This document shows positions 1-9,302 of a stretch of 64,000 nucleotides of DNA, piece after piece (the first letter of the stretch is position 1; every line of letters begins with the position of its first letter). The notes under the pieces were generated by a model that had not been told where the DNA came from, made no database searches, and saw nothing but the letters and a program-made list of their open reading frames with translations. The stretch is taken from positions 2,294,001-2,358,000 of the forward strand of contig NZ_CP091244.1 of the NCBI RefSeq assembly GCF_021650935.1. The letters run 5' to 3'. Source of the DNA: Thiothrix winogradskyi. Its GTDB lineage: Bacteria; Pseudomonadota; Gammaproteobacteria; Thiotrichales; Thiotrichaceae. The translations under genes and the position numbers were made by a program.

Positions 1-383
1 CCGTAACCCCAACCCGTGAGGTCGCGCAATAAGGTTTGTACCGGGCCGGAAAAATCCAGCATCCCGGTGTAGGTGTAGGCAATAATGTAAGCGGGCATTG
101 CCATTGGTAATAGCAATGCCCATTCAAACAGCCGCCGTCCCGGAAATTCGCACATGCTGTTTAGCCACGCCACTGGAAGCCCTAGCAGCAATACACCAAA
201 CCCCACGCCCAATACCAGCCACAGCGTATTTAGCAAATAATCGGTGAGGACTGTTTCGCGCAAATGCTGCCAAACGTCGGGCGCAGGCACGAACACATAG
301 CCGAATACCGCGAGGATCGGCAAAGCAGTAAGGAGTGCCATGCTTAGCAGCACGGCACGCCATAACAGAGGTTTTATTTCCAA
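1..383 (-). CDS. Fe(III) ABC transporter permease, N-terminal part (FbpB-like)
   Basis: Only the first ~125 codons are in the window; the rest lies beyond the left edge. The reading frame encodes hydrophobic inner-membrane segments (one begins MALLTALPILAVFGYVF) followed by a region resembling the start of the binding-protein-dependent permease domain (WALLLPMAMPAYIIAYTYTG), as in FbpB/SfuB/ThiP-type permeases. The start is uncertain: a TTG at 383 with GGA upstream overlaps the end of the binding-protein gene by 10 bp, whereas the first ATG is at 341. Order and overlap with the downstream-facing fbpA-like gene indicate one operon importing ferric iron across the inner membrane. The family is inferred from sequence character and context, and the substrate from the neighbour. 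Confidence 0.75.
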   Translation of the reverse strand, partial: MEIKPLLWRAVLLSMALLTALPILAVFGYVFVPAPDVWQHLRETVLTDYLLNTLWLVLGVGFGVLLLGLPVAWLNSMCEFPGRRLFEWALLLPMAMPAYIIAYTYTGMLDFSGPVQTLLRDLTGWGY

Positions 384-1393
384 CCAGCTTTATCCAAAAT
401 TTTGACCGCTTCTGCGTTGTTTTTTCCAAGTTCGGACAAGTTTACGCTATCCGCTTTGAATTCGCCCCAGCCTTTGAGCATTTCGCTAGGCGCTATATTC
501 GCTTTCACAGGGTATTCCTGATTGGCTTCTGCGTACCATTTTTGTGACTCGTCATTAACCAAAAATTCCATCAGTTTGATCGCGTTGTCCTTATTTTTGG
601 CCGTTTTAGTCACTGCTGCACCGCTGATATTGATGTGTACGCCACGATCACCTTCGGCTTGATTGGGCCAGAAGATCGCGACTTTTTCCGCAGCAGCTTT
701 TTCTTCTGCTTCGTCACTGACCAGCATTTGCCCGTAATAATACGTGTTAGCAAGGGCGATGTCACATTGTCCTGATGCTGCCGCTTTGATCTGATCACGA
801 TCACCGCCTTCGGGGGGGCGTGCGAAGTTTTTCACGATGCCGTCTGCCCATGCCTGTGCTTTTTCTGTTCCTACAGTGGTAATCATGGAACCGATCATGG
901 ATTGGTTATAGATATTGTCGGAAGAACGTACACAAATACGACCTTTCCATTTAGGGTCAGCTAAATCTTCGTAGGTGGAAAGTTCTTCTGGTTTTATGTT
1001 GTCTTTTGCATAGAAAATCGGGCGAGCGCGAGAGGTTAAACCAAACCATTGATTGTCAGGGTCACGCAAGGCTGCGGGAATATCTTGTTGCAGTATAGCC
1101 GATTCCACAGGCTGCGTTAGTTGCATTGCGACTGCACGGTGGAGGCGTCCGGCATCAGCGGTCATGAGTAAATCAGCGGGAGTATTTTCACCTTCGAGTT
1201 TGAGGCGTTCCAAGAGCGCATCGTCTTTGCCGGTAACGAGATTGACGTTGATGCCGGTTTGTTCGGTAAATTTGTCAAACAGCGGCTTGATCAGTTGTTC
1301 CTTGCGAGCGGAATAGACATTGACTTCACCACCAGCCAGCACGGGAGTAGCAATGCTGGCAACCAGTAATGACAGGGCGATTTGCTTGAACAT
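374..1393 (-). CDS. fbpA: periplasmic Fe(III)-binding protein of ABC transporter
   Basis: 339 residues, the usual size for the FbpA/FutA class of extracellular solute-binding proteins. A clear Sec signal peptide ends at about residue 20 (TPVLAGG). Family hallmarks follow: the early NVYSARKEQLIKPL stretch, ADLLMTADAGRLHRA, the FGLTSRARPIFYA region, and the tyrosine cluster NTYYYGQM that in FbpA/FutA proteins binds ferric iron. The protein would capture Fe3+ in the periplasm and hand it to the permease encoded just downstream. The promoter side carries a Fur-like inverted repeat, so iron repression is likely. A decayed paralogue lies at 29787-30456, so this appears to be the working copy in this window. 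Confidence 0.9.
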   Translation of the reverse strand: MFKQIALSLLVASIATPVLAGGEVNVYSARKEQLIKPLFDKFTEQTGINVNLVTGKDDALLERLKLEGENTPADLLMTADAGRLHRAVAMQLTQPVESAILQQDIPAALRDPDNQWFGLTSRARPIFYAKDNIKPEELSTYEDLADPKWKGRICVRSSDNIYNQSMIGSMITTVGTEKAQAWADGIVKNFARPPEGGDRDQIKAAASGQCDIALANTYYYGQMLVSDEAEEKAAAEKVAIFWPNQAEGDRGVHINISGAAVTKTAKNKDNAIKLMEFLVNDESQKWYAEANQEYPVKANIAPSEMLKGWGEFKADSVNLSELGKNNAEAVKILDKAGWK

Positions 1394-1426
1394 GGGGTCT
1401 GCCTTCGATTTGAATAAGAAAGATTC

Positions 1427-1475
1427 GCATTATCCACAATGCACATGATAATGCAAGCAGTTCTCATTTTATTGT
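1427..1475. promoter_or_regulatory. Fur-like inverted repeat between fbpA and the persulfide dioxygenase gene
   Basis: GCATTATC (1427-1434) is the exact reverse complement of GATAATGC (1447-1454), separated by 12 bp. The right arm continues into a second GATAATG...TTCTCATT arrangement. GATAAT half-sites are the core of the Fur box. The site sits 35-80 bp upstream of the divergent fbpA start, a usual place for iron repression. The spacing is not the canonical 19-mer, so the assignment to Fur is inference. Confidence 0.5.
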
Positions 1476-1534
1476 GTACTTGGGTGTTGTATTATGAAGT
1501 TGGCTTCTTAGTGTTATGAAAGAGGAAAAACAAT

Positions 1535-2326
1535 ATGATTTTCAGACAGCTTTTTGAGCAAGACTCCAGCACTTACACCTACCTACTGGCTTGTGAACAG
1601 TCGGGCGAGTGCGTGCTGATTGACCCGGTGATCGACACGGTTGAGCGCGATCTGGCGGTATTGCAGGCATTGGGCTTGAAGCTGACCTACACGTTGGAAA
1701 CCCATATGCACGCCGACCACCTGACCGGGGCGCGTAAATTTCGGGCTTACACCGGCAGTAAAATCGTCGTTCCAGCGATGGATAAACTGGCTTGCGCAGA
1801 CTTGGGGGTAGAGGAAAATCAGGTGTTCCGGGTGGGGCAAATTGAGTTGCACCCGCTGTTTACACCGGGGCATACGGGGCATCACCACGCTTACCTGCTG
1901 GATAATGGGATGCAAAAAATCCTGTTTTCAGGTGATGCGCTGTTGATTGAAGCCTGCGGGCGCACGGATTTCCAATCGGGTGATCCCGTCAGCTTGTACC
2001 AGAGCATTACCGAGAAATTTTTTACCTTGCCCAATGAAACCTTGGTCTACCCAGCGCATGATTATGAAGGTCGGCAGATTACTACCATCGGACAGGAAAA
2101 AAATCGTAATCCGCGTGTGGGTAACAACACCTCGCAGGAAGCGTTTGTCGCCATCATGAACGGGCTGAATTTACCCTACCCACGCAAGATTGATTTCGCC
2201 GTGCCGGGTAATGAGTTGTGTGGGGAATGCCCTGACAATGTGCCGGAGCAGTATCGTGGTGCTTGTGAGATTGTGCAGTTGCCGCCGGAATTGCGTCGGG
2301 CGGTGAAAGCGGGCGATCAGGGGTAA
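1535..2326 (+). CDS. ETHE1-type persulfide dioxygenase (MBL fold)
   Basis: 263-residue metallo-beta-lactamase-fold protein. The metal motif THMHADH has H57, H59, D61 and H62; a further metal histidine lies in PGHTGHHH (about H113) and an aspartate in SGDALL. The arrangement and the GRTDFQSGD stretch fit ETHE1/SDO persulfide dioxygenases, which use mononuclear iron to oxidise glutathione persulfide to sulfite in the cytoplasm. Unlike minimal ETHE1 proteins it has a C-terminal extension with LCGECP and a third cysteine further on. The gene stands alone, divergent from the iron transporter. Sulfur oxidation would suit a Thiothrix-like organism. A glyoxalase II-like hydrolase is the alternative but fits less well. 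Confidence 0.82.
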   Translation: MIFRQLFEQDSSTYTYLLACEQSGECVLIDPVIDTVERDLAVLQALGLKLTYTLETHMHADHLTGARKFRAYTGSKIVVPAMDKLACADLGVEENQVFRVGQIELHPLFTPGHTGHHHAYLLDNGMQKILFSGDALLIEACGRTDFQSGDPVSLYQSITEKFFTLPNETLVYPAHDYEGRQITTIGQEKNRNPRVGNNTSQEAFVAIMNGLNLPYPRKIDFAVPGNELCGECPDNVPEQYRGACEIVQLPPELRRAVKAGDQG

Positions 2327-2438
2327 TGCTACGATATGATGCATTATTCATCTGATTCATCCTGAATATGTTCCGTGATGCGATGAAATATTTTGCTAGA
2401 ATGGCTGGACATTGATGGAAATAAGGATGTAACACCCA

Positions 2439-3446
2439 ATGAAAATAGAAATTGGAGAGTCGTTAGTTTTATCGTGGCTCAGGCATACGAAAAAATGCCA
2501 ACTTGTGCAAATGAATTGGAAGCCATCAGTTGAGTCTTGGGACTTGATGAATAAAAGCGTAATCGAACAAGTAATGCGTGAGTCTGATGATTATTTTAAG
2601 CATGAGCATGATTACGGAATATATAAGAAAAACACCTCGCTTAGTCAATTAATCAAGCAGGCGGAAATTGATGTTATGGGTGTTTCATATGCAGGGGGGC
2701 TTCGGAGTATTTACGCTGTAGATGTTGCTTTTCATGAGTACGGGCTTAACTATGGCTCTAAAGATGAAACTATCATGAAAATAGTAAAAAAACTATTAAG
2801 GACAGCAATGTGTGTTCATGGTTATTTTGATTGTTCCGAAGGCGATATAATTTTTGCGTCCCCTAAAATAAATTATAATATAATTGAAAGTCTTGATTCT
2901 TGTTTGATTCAGGTTGAAAAAATTCTCAGAAAAAATGATCTTAATTTTAACATTAAGTTGATTGCAAATAATTCTTTTAATAGGGAAATACTTCAGCCTG
3001 TCCTCGAGGCTACATCCTCTGTTGCGGATACTTCAGAGTTATTCATGCGTAGCATACAAATGTATCAAATGTTTTCAGAAAGCAACAATTCTAATAAATC
3101 TTCAATGAAAGTTTCTGTTAAAAATGATGATGTGTTGCAAAGTCAAACAAAAATTGGTGAGTGGGTGCGAAAAAATTTGATCCAGATGTTTGAGGAAAAT
3201 AAAATATCAGTAGAAGAAGTTGAGTTAATGGAATCAATTGAGTATTCTAAAAAAACATTCGGCATTCAAATGCCTTTGTTAAAAAAGAAGTTGCTGCTTG
3301 ATGAAGGAAAACCTTTAAGGTATTGGGCTAAGCCTATTATTAATGCATATGGTTCTGAATATTTTATGTGTTCCGAATGGTATGAAAAAAGAAATAAAAG
3401 CTATTTTGAGAAATGGGTTGGACTGAAAAATCAATCGACTCATTAA
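2439..3446 (+). CDS. unknown protein, possible PD-(D/E)XK-like fold
   Basis: 335 residues encoded in DNA clearly more AT-rich than its neighbours, suggesting recent acquisition. An extended -10-like TGCTAGAAT and AAGGATG ribosome site precede the start. The N-terminal half has a conserved-looking core: GESLVLSWLRH, then AEIDVMGVSYAGG and IYAVDVAFHE about 20 residues later. Spaced acidic residues on predicted beta strands recall PD-(D/E)XK nucleases, and some island-borne hypothetical proteins start similarly, but I cannot assign a family. The C-terminal half is lysine-rich and polar, with no membrane segment or signal peptide. It ends 42 bp before an AlbA-type protein on the same strand, which could be a functional partner or merely an island neighbour. 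Confidence 0.6.
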   Translation: MKIEIGESLVLSWLRHTKKCQLVQMNWKPSVESWDLMNKSVIEQVMRESDDYFKHEHDYGIYKKNTSLSQLIKQAEIDVMGVSYAGGLRSIYAVDVAFHEYGLNYGSKDETIMKIVKKLLRTAMCVHGYFDCSEGDIIFASPKINYNIIESLDSCLIQVEKILRKNDLNFNIKLIANNSFNREILQPVLEATSSVADTSELFMRSIQMYQMFSESNNSNKSSMKVSVKNDDVLQSQTKIGEWVRKNLIQMFEENKISVEEVELMESIEYSKKTFGIQMPLLKKKLLLDEGKPLRYWAKPIINAYGSEYFMCSEWYEKRNKSYFEKWVGLKNQSTH

Positions 3447-3488
3447 TCTATTGATAGATGTGCTATAATACTTCCTTTAATACAATAC

Positions 3489-4646
3489 ATGTTTGTTATT
3501 ATGATTAATACTATCCAACAACTGATCACCCAAGGTGAAAACGCCCAGCTTGAATTCAAGTCGGCTGACGTTCGCCCCGATTCTGTGGCACGGGAAATCG
3601 TGGCGTTTGCCAATACTTTGGGTGGAACGTTACTGATCGGTGTTGAGGATGATGGGGCAATTTCAGGTATCCACGCGGACAATCTTGATACGTGGATTGC
3701 CAATATCAGCCGTAACAACATCATTCCCGCCTTGCGTGTGGACGTTACGCACGTCGCTATCGAAGGGAAAGTCGTGTGTGCTGTGACCATCCCCAAAGGC
3801 AAGGATAAGCCCTACCAAACGTTGGATGGCAAGTATTGGCTGCGGGTCGGTTCAACCAATCGCACCGCTACCAAGGAAGAATTGAGCCGTTTATTTCAGC
3901 AAGCAGGGTTAGTACATTTCGATACAGCACCCGTTGCCGATACCGGTATCGAAGGCATCGACTTCCGCTTAGTTGATCATTACTACCGCACCTACTACGA
4001 CACAGCCTTTATTGATTTGCCAAACGACGAACAGCAAAGCCTGTTGTTGAATGCGGACATCCTGACCGAACTCGAAGGTAAACAGGTGGCAACCGTCGGT
4101 GGACTGCTGATGTTCGGTAAACAGCCCCAGCGCCGTCTGCCACACGCTTCCATCATGTTCGCCGTCTTTAAAGGCGATGACCTCACCGATGACCTGTTGG
4201 ACAAAAAGGAAGTGCTGGGCACATTGCCGGAACTGATCGACAAAACGGTGGCTTTGCTCCAGCTTTTCCTGCCAAACCCATCCACCATTGAAGGTACACG
4301 CCGCACTGAAACCGTGCTGATTCCGCTCAAAGTCTTGCGTGAGGCGATGGTGAATGCCGTTGCTCACCGCGATTATTCCCTCAGCCAGCGAAAAATACAG
4401 GTGCATGTCTATAGTGATCGGATCGAAATTACCTCCCCCGGCAAGTTGGCGAATACCCTGACGTTGAATAAAATCCGCTATGGCAACTCTGCCCCGCGTA
4501 ATATTTTCTTGATGAAATTCCTCGATAACCTGCGTTACTTCGACGGTTTGGGCAGGGGAATTCCAATGATGCTGAAGCTAATGCAGGAACGGATCACGTT
4601 TGATGAAATCGGTGAATTGTTCCGTGTAACCCTGCGGTTTGCCTGA
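3489..4646 (+). CDS. AlbA_2/Schlafen-type putative DNA-binding ATPase-like regulator
   Basis: 385 residues. The N-terminus is a typical Schlafen AlbA_2 domain (ENAQLEFKSADV, AREIVAFANTLGGTLLIGVEDDG, residues ~15-130). The C-terminal half carries the HATPase_c_4-like signature (LREAMVNAVAHRDYS about residues 280-295 and FDGLGRGIPMML near the end). This architecture is common in bacterial putative transcriptional regulators. A second ATG at 3501 (MINTIQQL) is an equally good start, and neither has a strong ribosome site. GC content returns to the local average here, unlike the gene upstream. The precise target is unknown. Confidence 0.8.
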   Translation: MFVIMINTIQQLITQGENAQLEFKSADVRPDSVAREIVAFANTLGGTLLIGVEDDGAISGIHADNLDTWIANISRNNIIPALRVDVTHVAIEGKVVCAVTIPKGKDKPYQTLDGKYWLRVGSTNRTATKEELSRLFQQAGLVHFDTAPVADTGIEGIDFRLVDHYYRTYYDTAFIDLPNDEQQSLLLNADILTELEGKQVATVGGLLMFGKQPQRRLPHASIMFAVFKGDDLTDDLLDKKEVLGTLPELIDKTVALLQLFLPNPSTIEGTRRTETVLIPLKVLREAMVNAVAHRDYSLSQRKIQVHVYSDRIEITSPGKLANTLTLNKIRYGNSAPRNIFLMKFLDNLRYFDGLGRGIPMMLKLMQERITFDEIGELFRVTLRFA

Positions 4647-4773
4647 ATTCTCAGCTTTGTCACTACCTTTTATCAGTTGGGGATTGCATTTCATCGGTTA
4701 TCTGTCAATATTGCTCATATATAAAAATAATAATTAGTGAATAGGGCATACAATAAAATGAGATAAAAAACCG

Positions 4774-6603
4774 ATGTTAACCCCCAAGCATCTCCATCTA
4801 TGCGCCATCGTATTGGCTATTTCTACTGCTGTATCTGCTCAAACTGTATTGGCGAACGTGCCAGATGCGCCCCCTGCCAACAAAAAAACGGTTATGTTGC
4901 CTGCCCCCGCTCAGCCTGATACCGATCAGTTGATTATTCGTTTCCGTGATAATGCCAGCTCGGTTGCTATCGATAAGGCGTTGTCACGTCTGCGTACTGA
5001 GAAGGGTGAAAAATTCACTTACACCAAAACCACGCATGATAAAGCCGATGTTTTTCGTTTTGAAAAGCGCAAAAAGAAAGCGGATTGGGATAAATTGTCT
5101 GTTTGGCTGAAGCAGTTGCCGGAAGTGGAATACGTCGAGCCGGATTTCATTATGAACCGCATGGAAGTGCCAGCACCGGTTACACCGAATGATCCTTACC
5201 TGAGTTATCAATGGCCATTGTTGGATGCGATTAGTGGTATTCGCGCCGATCAGGCATGGGGTTATACCGCTGGTCAGGGTAGCGTGGTGGCTGTCGTTGA
5301 TACGGGGGTCTTGCCGCATGTGGACTTGTTGCCGAATTTGTTAGCAGGTTATGACATGATTGCCGATGCTGCTGTCGGTAATGACGGCAACGGGCGTGAC
5401 AGTGACGCGACGGATGCGGGCGACTACGTGCTGGCTGGTGAATGTGGCAGTAGCACGGCAATCAATAGCAGTTGGCACGGCACACACGTAGCTGGCACGA
5501 TTGCAGCGGCTGGGAATAATGCCGAAGGCATTGCTGGGGTTGCTTATGCTGCCAAAGCCTTGCCGGTGCGCGTCTTAGGCAAGTGCGGCGGTTATACTTC
5601 GGACATTGCGGCGGGTGTTATTTGGGCAGCAGGCGGCACAGTATCCGGTGCGCCAGTGAACCCGAATCCGGCGCGAGTCATTAACCTGAGTTTGGGCGGC
5701 GCATCCGCGTGCGGTTCAACCATGCAAAGTGCCATCAATGCAGCGCGTAGCAAAAATGCCGTGGTCGTGGTGGCAGCGGGCAATAGCAATACCGATGCCA
5801 GCCAATTTTCACCCGCCAACTGTGCAGGTGTTGTGACCGTGGCGGCGACCGGCAAAAACGGCGGACGTGCTTATTATTCCAACTACGGTACGGTCGTTGA
5901 TTTAGCCGCGCCGGGCGGTTCGATGAATACGGGTATCGCCGCCGATGGCATCGTTTCCACCCTGAATACGGGGACACAAACCGCGCTTGCTGACACCTAC
6001 AAATATTACCAAGGCACGAGCATGGCAACGCCGCATGTGTCCGGCGTAGTCGCATTGATGTTAGCTGCCAAACCCACCCTGACACCGGATCAAGTCGAAA
6101 GTCTGCTGAAGTCGAGTGCGCGAGCCTTCCCGCAACCTTGCGCCAGTTGTGGCACAGGTTTGTTGGATGCCGCCGCCGCTGTGCAAGCAGCCATCAATTT
6201 AGCCGCACCCGTTGATCCTTACGCCGTCTTACTGAGTGATTTGAAGAAAAACCGCGACCTGTGGCGTGCGCAAAATCTGTTGAATTACACCTATGTATTG
6301 GAGCAAAAAACCGGTACGAGTGCAGCCTTGCGTTTGAAGCTGACGGTGAAAGCGGGTGTGTTGACGGCAGGCGTGAATCTGGCAACCAATAAAGCCTTGT
6401 CTTCCAAAGATTTGAAAGCCAAAGGTAAAACCATTGAACAGTTGTTTACGCAAATCGAAACCGCCCTCAACAGCAAGTACGCCATCGTTAAAACGGCGTA
6501 TGACACTGCACTCGGCTACCCGCTGGACAGTTTCTTGGATAAAAGCACCAGCATCACCAGTGATAATGTGAGCTTGAAAGCCTCCAGTCTCACCAAGCTA
6601 TAA
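4774..6603 (+). CDS. secreted subtilisin-like serine protease (S8) with DUF6174-like tail
   Basis: 609 residues. A signal peptide covers about residues 1-27. Residues ~50-125 look like an inhibitor_I9-type propeptide (DQLIIRFRDN...EYVEPDFIMNRM). The S8 catalytic domain has D176 (AVVDTGVLPH), H235 (SWHGTHVAGT), oxyanion N337 (AAGNSN) and S416 (GTSMATPHVSG), so the triad is complete. Residues ~485-609 (KKNRDLWRAQNLLNYTY, then a YDTALGYPLDSF segment) resemble the DUF6174 domain. It probably acts outside the cytoplasm in protein degradation. The GH26 gene follows 33 bp downstream on the same strand, so the two exported hydrolases may be co-transcribed. No secretion-sorting tail (PEP-CTERM or T9SS) is visible. 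Confidence 0.93.
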   Translation: MLTPKHLHLCAIVLAISTAVSAQTVLANVPDAPPANKKTVMLPAPAQPDTDQLIIRFRDNASSVAIDKALSRLRTEKGEKFTYTKTTHDKADVFRFEKRKKKADWDKLSVWLKQLPEVEYVEPDFIMNRMEVPAPVTPNDPYLSYQWPLLDAISGIRADQAWGYTAGQGSVVAVVDTGVLPHVDLLPNLLAGYDMIADAAVGNDGNGRDSDATDAGDYVLAGECGSSTAINSSWHGTHVAGTIAAAGNNAEGIAGVAYAAKALPVRVLGKCGGYTSDIAAGVIWAAGGTVSGAPVNPNPARVINLSLGGASACGSTMQSAINAARSKNAVVVVAAGNSNTDASQFSPANCAGVVTVAATGKNGGRAYYSNYGTVVDLAAPGGSMNTGIAADGIVSTLNTGTQTALADTYKYYQGTSMATPHVSGVVALMLAAKPTLTPDQVESLLKSSARAFPQPCASCGTGLLDAAAAVQAAINLAAPVDPYAVLLSDLKKNRDLWRAQNLLNYTYVLEQKTGTSAALRLKLTVKAGVLTAGVNLATNKALSSKDLKAKGKTIEQLFTQIETALNSKYAIVKTAYDTALGYPLDSFLDKSTSITSDNVSLKASSLTKL

Positions 6604-6635
6604 GCCACTACTAAACCGTAAGAGAGGGATTTCTC

Positions 6636-7922
6636 ATGAAAAATACTAGGCAGTGGACGCTACTCGGCGTAGCTATCGCTGGGCTTCTCTCAGTGAGTGC
6701 GGCACAGTCCGCCACCATGCTGGGAGCGTATATTGACAATGATGGTTGGAATACTGCGCCAATTGATCAATTCAATACCGATGCCGCCAAGCCATTGGCG
6801 GTGGTCAATTTGTTTTCCAGCTTTGGGCAAGATTGGGGGAGCTTGAATGTGCAGGCATCCAATATTGTGTCACGTAAAGCCACGCCGCTGATTACGTGGA
6901 TGCCGAGTATCAGTAGTCGCCCTGATGCTAATTTGCTGGGTGAAATCAGCAACGGGCAATGGAATGGTTACATCGACGGTTGGATCAATAGCCTGAAACT
7001 GTGGCAAGCATCGTACCCCGCCGATCAAAAACCCACGGTGTTATTACGCTTTGCGCACGAATTCAACGGCAATTGGTATCCGTGGAGCAATGACCCCGAC
7101 GGTTTGAAAACCGCATGGCGTTACCTACACAATCGCTTTGCTCAAGCGGGTGTGACTGGCGTGGAATGGGTGTGGTGTGCGAACAATGTCAGTGTTGATA
7201 ATTACAACGACATTACCCGCTATTACCCCGGCAATGACGTAGTGAATTGGACAGCTTTGGATGGCTACAATTGGGGCAGCAATTACAGCTTTACCCAGTG
7301 GAAAGGCTTTGCTCAAGTGTTTAGTTCGCCTTACACAACGCTCGTGACGAATTACCCCGACAAGCCGGTATTGCTGGCAGAAGTCGCCTCCGCTGAACCG
7401 CAGGATTTACCGAATGCCGACTATGGCATGACCGGCAATGACAGCGATGCAGGGCAAAGCAAAGCCGTGTGGGTGCAGGATATGTATACCCGTATGCTGG
7501 CAGAATACCCCGCTATCCGCGCTGTGGCATGGTTCAATACCAATAAGGAATTGAGCTGGGCATTGAATGGTGCAGGCAATACCGGCTTGGCTGCGTATAA
7601 CACCGTTATCGCTGACAGTCGTTACACGGGAACATTTACCCCGTTGGTTGCACCGTCCACAGTGACTGAACCCACCAGGACCAAACCGACTAAAGGTGGT
7701 GGCGGCAAGCGTTCCACCACAACCAGTACCACCCTGATGACGGCAGAAAGCATGGCATTGGAAAGTATTCAACAGGAGCGTGAAGTAGGCATACAGCGTG
7801 CTTTAGCCGTGAGCAAAATGCCAGAGGTAGTCGGTACAGCACTGTTAGCGCGTGAAGCACAAGGTTTCCGCAGTTTGCCCCCGGCGGCGCGTGCGGTGTT
7901 ACGCAAGGATATGGCTGACTAA
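6636..7922 (+). CDS. secreted glycoside hydrolase, GH26 (endo-mannanase-like)
   Basis: 428 residues with a signal peptide ending around residue 26 (AAQSAT). The TIM-barrel region shows GH26 signatures: LLRFAHEFNGNWYPW containing the likely acid/base E142, the aromatic-rich VEWVWCANN and ALDGYNWG, and LLAEVASAE with the likely nucleophile E249. GH26 enzymes mostly cleave beta-mannan, so the substrate may be plant or algal mannan or an exopolysaccharide. After the barrel, about 100 residues of low-complexity Gly/Thr/Lys linker and a helical tail (IQQEREVGIQRALAV) are not part of the family. A strong AGAGAGGG ribosome site precedes the ATG. Exact substrate unknown. Confidence 0.88.
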   Translation: MKNTRQWTLLGVAIAGLLSVSAAQSATMLGAYIDNDGWNTAPIDQFNTDAAKPLAVVNLFSSFGQDWGSLNVQASNIVSRKATPLITWMPSISSRPDANLLGEISNGQWNGYIDGWINSLKLWQASYPADQKPTVLLRFAHEFNGNWYPWSNDPDGLKTAWRYLHNRFAQAGVTGVEWVWCANNVSVDNYNDITRYYPGNDVVNWTALDGYNWGSNYSFTQWKGFAQVFSSPYTTLVTNYPDKPVLLAEVASAEPQDLPNADYGMTGNDSDAGQSKAVWVQDMYTRMLAEYPAIRAVAWFNTNKELSWALNGAGNTGLAAYNTVIADSRYTGTFTPLVAPSTVTEPTRTKPTKGGGGKRSTTTSTTLMTAESMALESIQQEREVGIQRALAVSKMPEVVGTALLAREAQGFRSLPPAARAVLRKDMAD

Positions 7923-7923
7923 A

Positions 7924-9300
7924 TTACCGAACAGCAGGCGTGAGTGGTAGATGGATTTCCACCCGCAAACCACCACTGTTGAGGTTTTTGGCGCGAATTG
8001 TCCCGCCGTGACTTTCAATCGCCCGCCGCGCAATCGCTAAGCCCAGCCCGTAACCGTTACGGCTGGGGTTGACGTTACTGCTACGCTGGAACGGCTCGAA
8101 AATACTCCCCAATTCCGCTTCCGGCACACCCGACCCTTGATCATCCACCGTCAGATGCAGGCGCGACGCGGTAACATCGTGGTGAATCGCCAGCGTTACC
8201 GCCGTGTTTTCGGGCGTGTGGTGGATGGCATTGCGCACCACGTTTTCCAACGCGCGATAAAGCAATTCACCATGCCCTTGAATGATCGGATTACCCTCAA
8301 CATCGCATTGAAACATGACTTGGCGTGACAGCGCATTTGCCTCAAACCGCGCATCATCAATCACGGCATCGGCTAATTCCAGAATGTCGATGTATTCATC
8401 CAACGGCTGCGGTACGCCGGATTCGAGGCGCGAAAGCGTTAGCACTTCGCCCACCAGCGTATCTAGCCGTCCGGCTTCGTGTTCGATGCGGGCAAGGCTG
8501 CTCGCCACTTTTTCCGGCTGCTGATGCGCTAGACCGATGCTGGCTTGCAAGCGTGCCAACGGCGAGCGCAGTTCGTGTGAAACGTCGTGTAACAAGCGGC
8601 GTTGCGAAGCCATCAGGATTTGCAGTTTGGTTGCCATGTCATCGAAATCGCGCCCCAAATCAGCGATTTCATCACGCCGTGACCCAATTGTTGCGGTGAC
8701 ACGCTGGCTCAAATCGCCTTTGGCAGCGGCACGAAAGGCTTTACGCAAAATGCCGATGGGTTGCGAGAAATACCAGGCCAGCAGGAAGCTGGATAAAAAG
8801 CTGACGGCAATGCCGGAGACAATCAGGGTTGGAGTAGAAATCCGGTGCGGTGGCGGCAGCCGTCGTTCTTGCTGGAATTGCGGGTATTGCCCCGCCAGTG
8901 GTGCGAACAGCAAATAACTGTCTGCGCCAGTTTGGACTTGGCGGACAATAGGCAATTTGAGGTTTTTCCCAAGGCTGGCGCGAACACGCTGGAGGGTGTC
9001 ATCCGATACGGTGCGCTCCAGCAACTCTTTGCCGTTGGTATCGACGGCGTAAATTTGCAAGTCTTGGAGGGCATCATCGCGTTGTTCCTGCAACATATTG
9101 CGCATCGCTTCCTTCCCGCCATAAAGGAAAGTATTGGCGACGGCTTTGACGGCAATGATGGAACTGGGGCGAATCACCACATCTTTTTCCATATCCTGTA
9201 AATCGTTATGGTGTAACCAGACGGCAATGCCGGTAACTCCGCCCGCCACCAGCAGCGTCAGCCAAAACGTGAGGAGGATTTTCCAGAACAGTCTGCCCAT
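7924..9300 (-). CDS. CpxA-like sensor histidine kinase
   Basis: 458 residues: membrane anchor (residues ~5-28), periplasmic sensor loop to ~165, second membrane segment, HAMP (~185-238), HisKA with H242 in LLHDVSHELRSPLARLQ, then HATPase motifs (ENVVRNAIHHTP, DDQGSGVPE, GYGLGLAIARRA). The N-terminus and HisKA resemble CpxA/RstB-type kinases. It follows the response regulator gene by 2 bp, the same order as cpxRA. It probably senses an envelope condition and phosphorylates the partner regulator. The signal itself cannot be read from the loop, which has no cysteine pair or recognised PAS motif. Confidence 0.88.
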   Translation of the reverse strand: MGRLFWKILLTFWLTLLVAGGVTGIAVWLHHNDLQDMEKDVVIRPSSIIAVKAVANTFLYGGKEAMRNMLQEQRDDALQDLQIYAVDTNGKELLERTVSDDTLQRVRASLGKNLKLPIVRQVQTGADSYLLFAPLAGQYPQFQQERRLPPPHRISTPTLIVSGIAVSFLSSFLLAWYFSQPIGILRKAFRAAAKGDLSQRVTATIGSRRDEIADLGRDFDDMATKLQILMASQRRLLHDVSHELRSPLARLQASIGLAHQQPEKVASSLARIEHEAGRLDTLVGEVLTLSRLESGVPQPLDEYIDILELADAVIDDARFEANALSRQVMFQCDVEGNPIIQGHGELLYRALENVVRNAIHHTPENTAVTLAIHHDVTASRLHLTVDDQGSGVPEAELGSIFEPFQRSSNVNPSRNGYGLGLAIARRAIESHGGTIRAKNLNSGGLRVEIHLPLTPAVR

Positions 9301-9302
9301 GT

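Noticed and set aside
124..429. Minus-strand open frame of 101 codons overlapping the permease start
   Set aside because: It is a shadow frame; the permease frame has hydrophobic helices with a typical permease motif.
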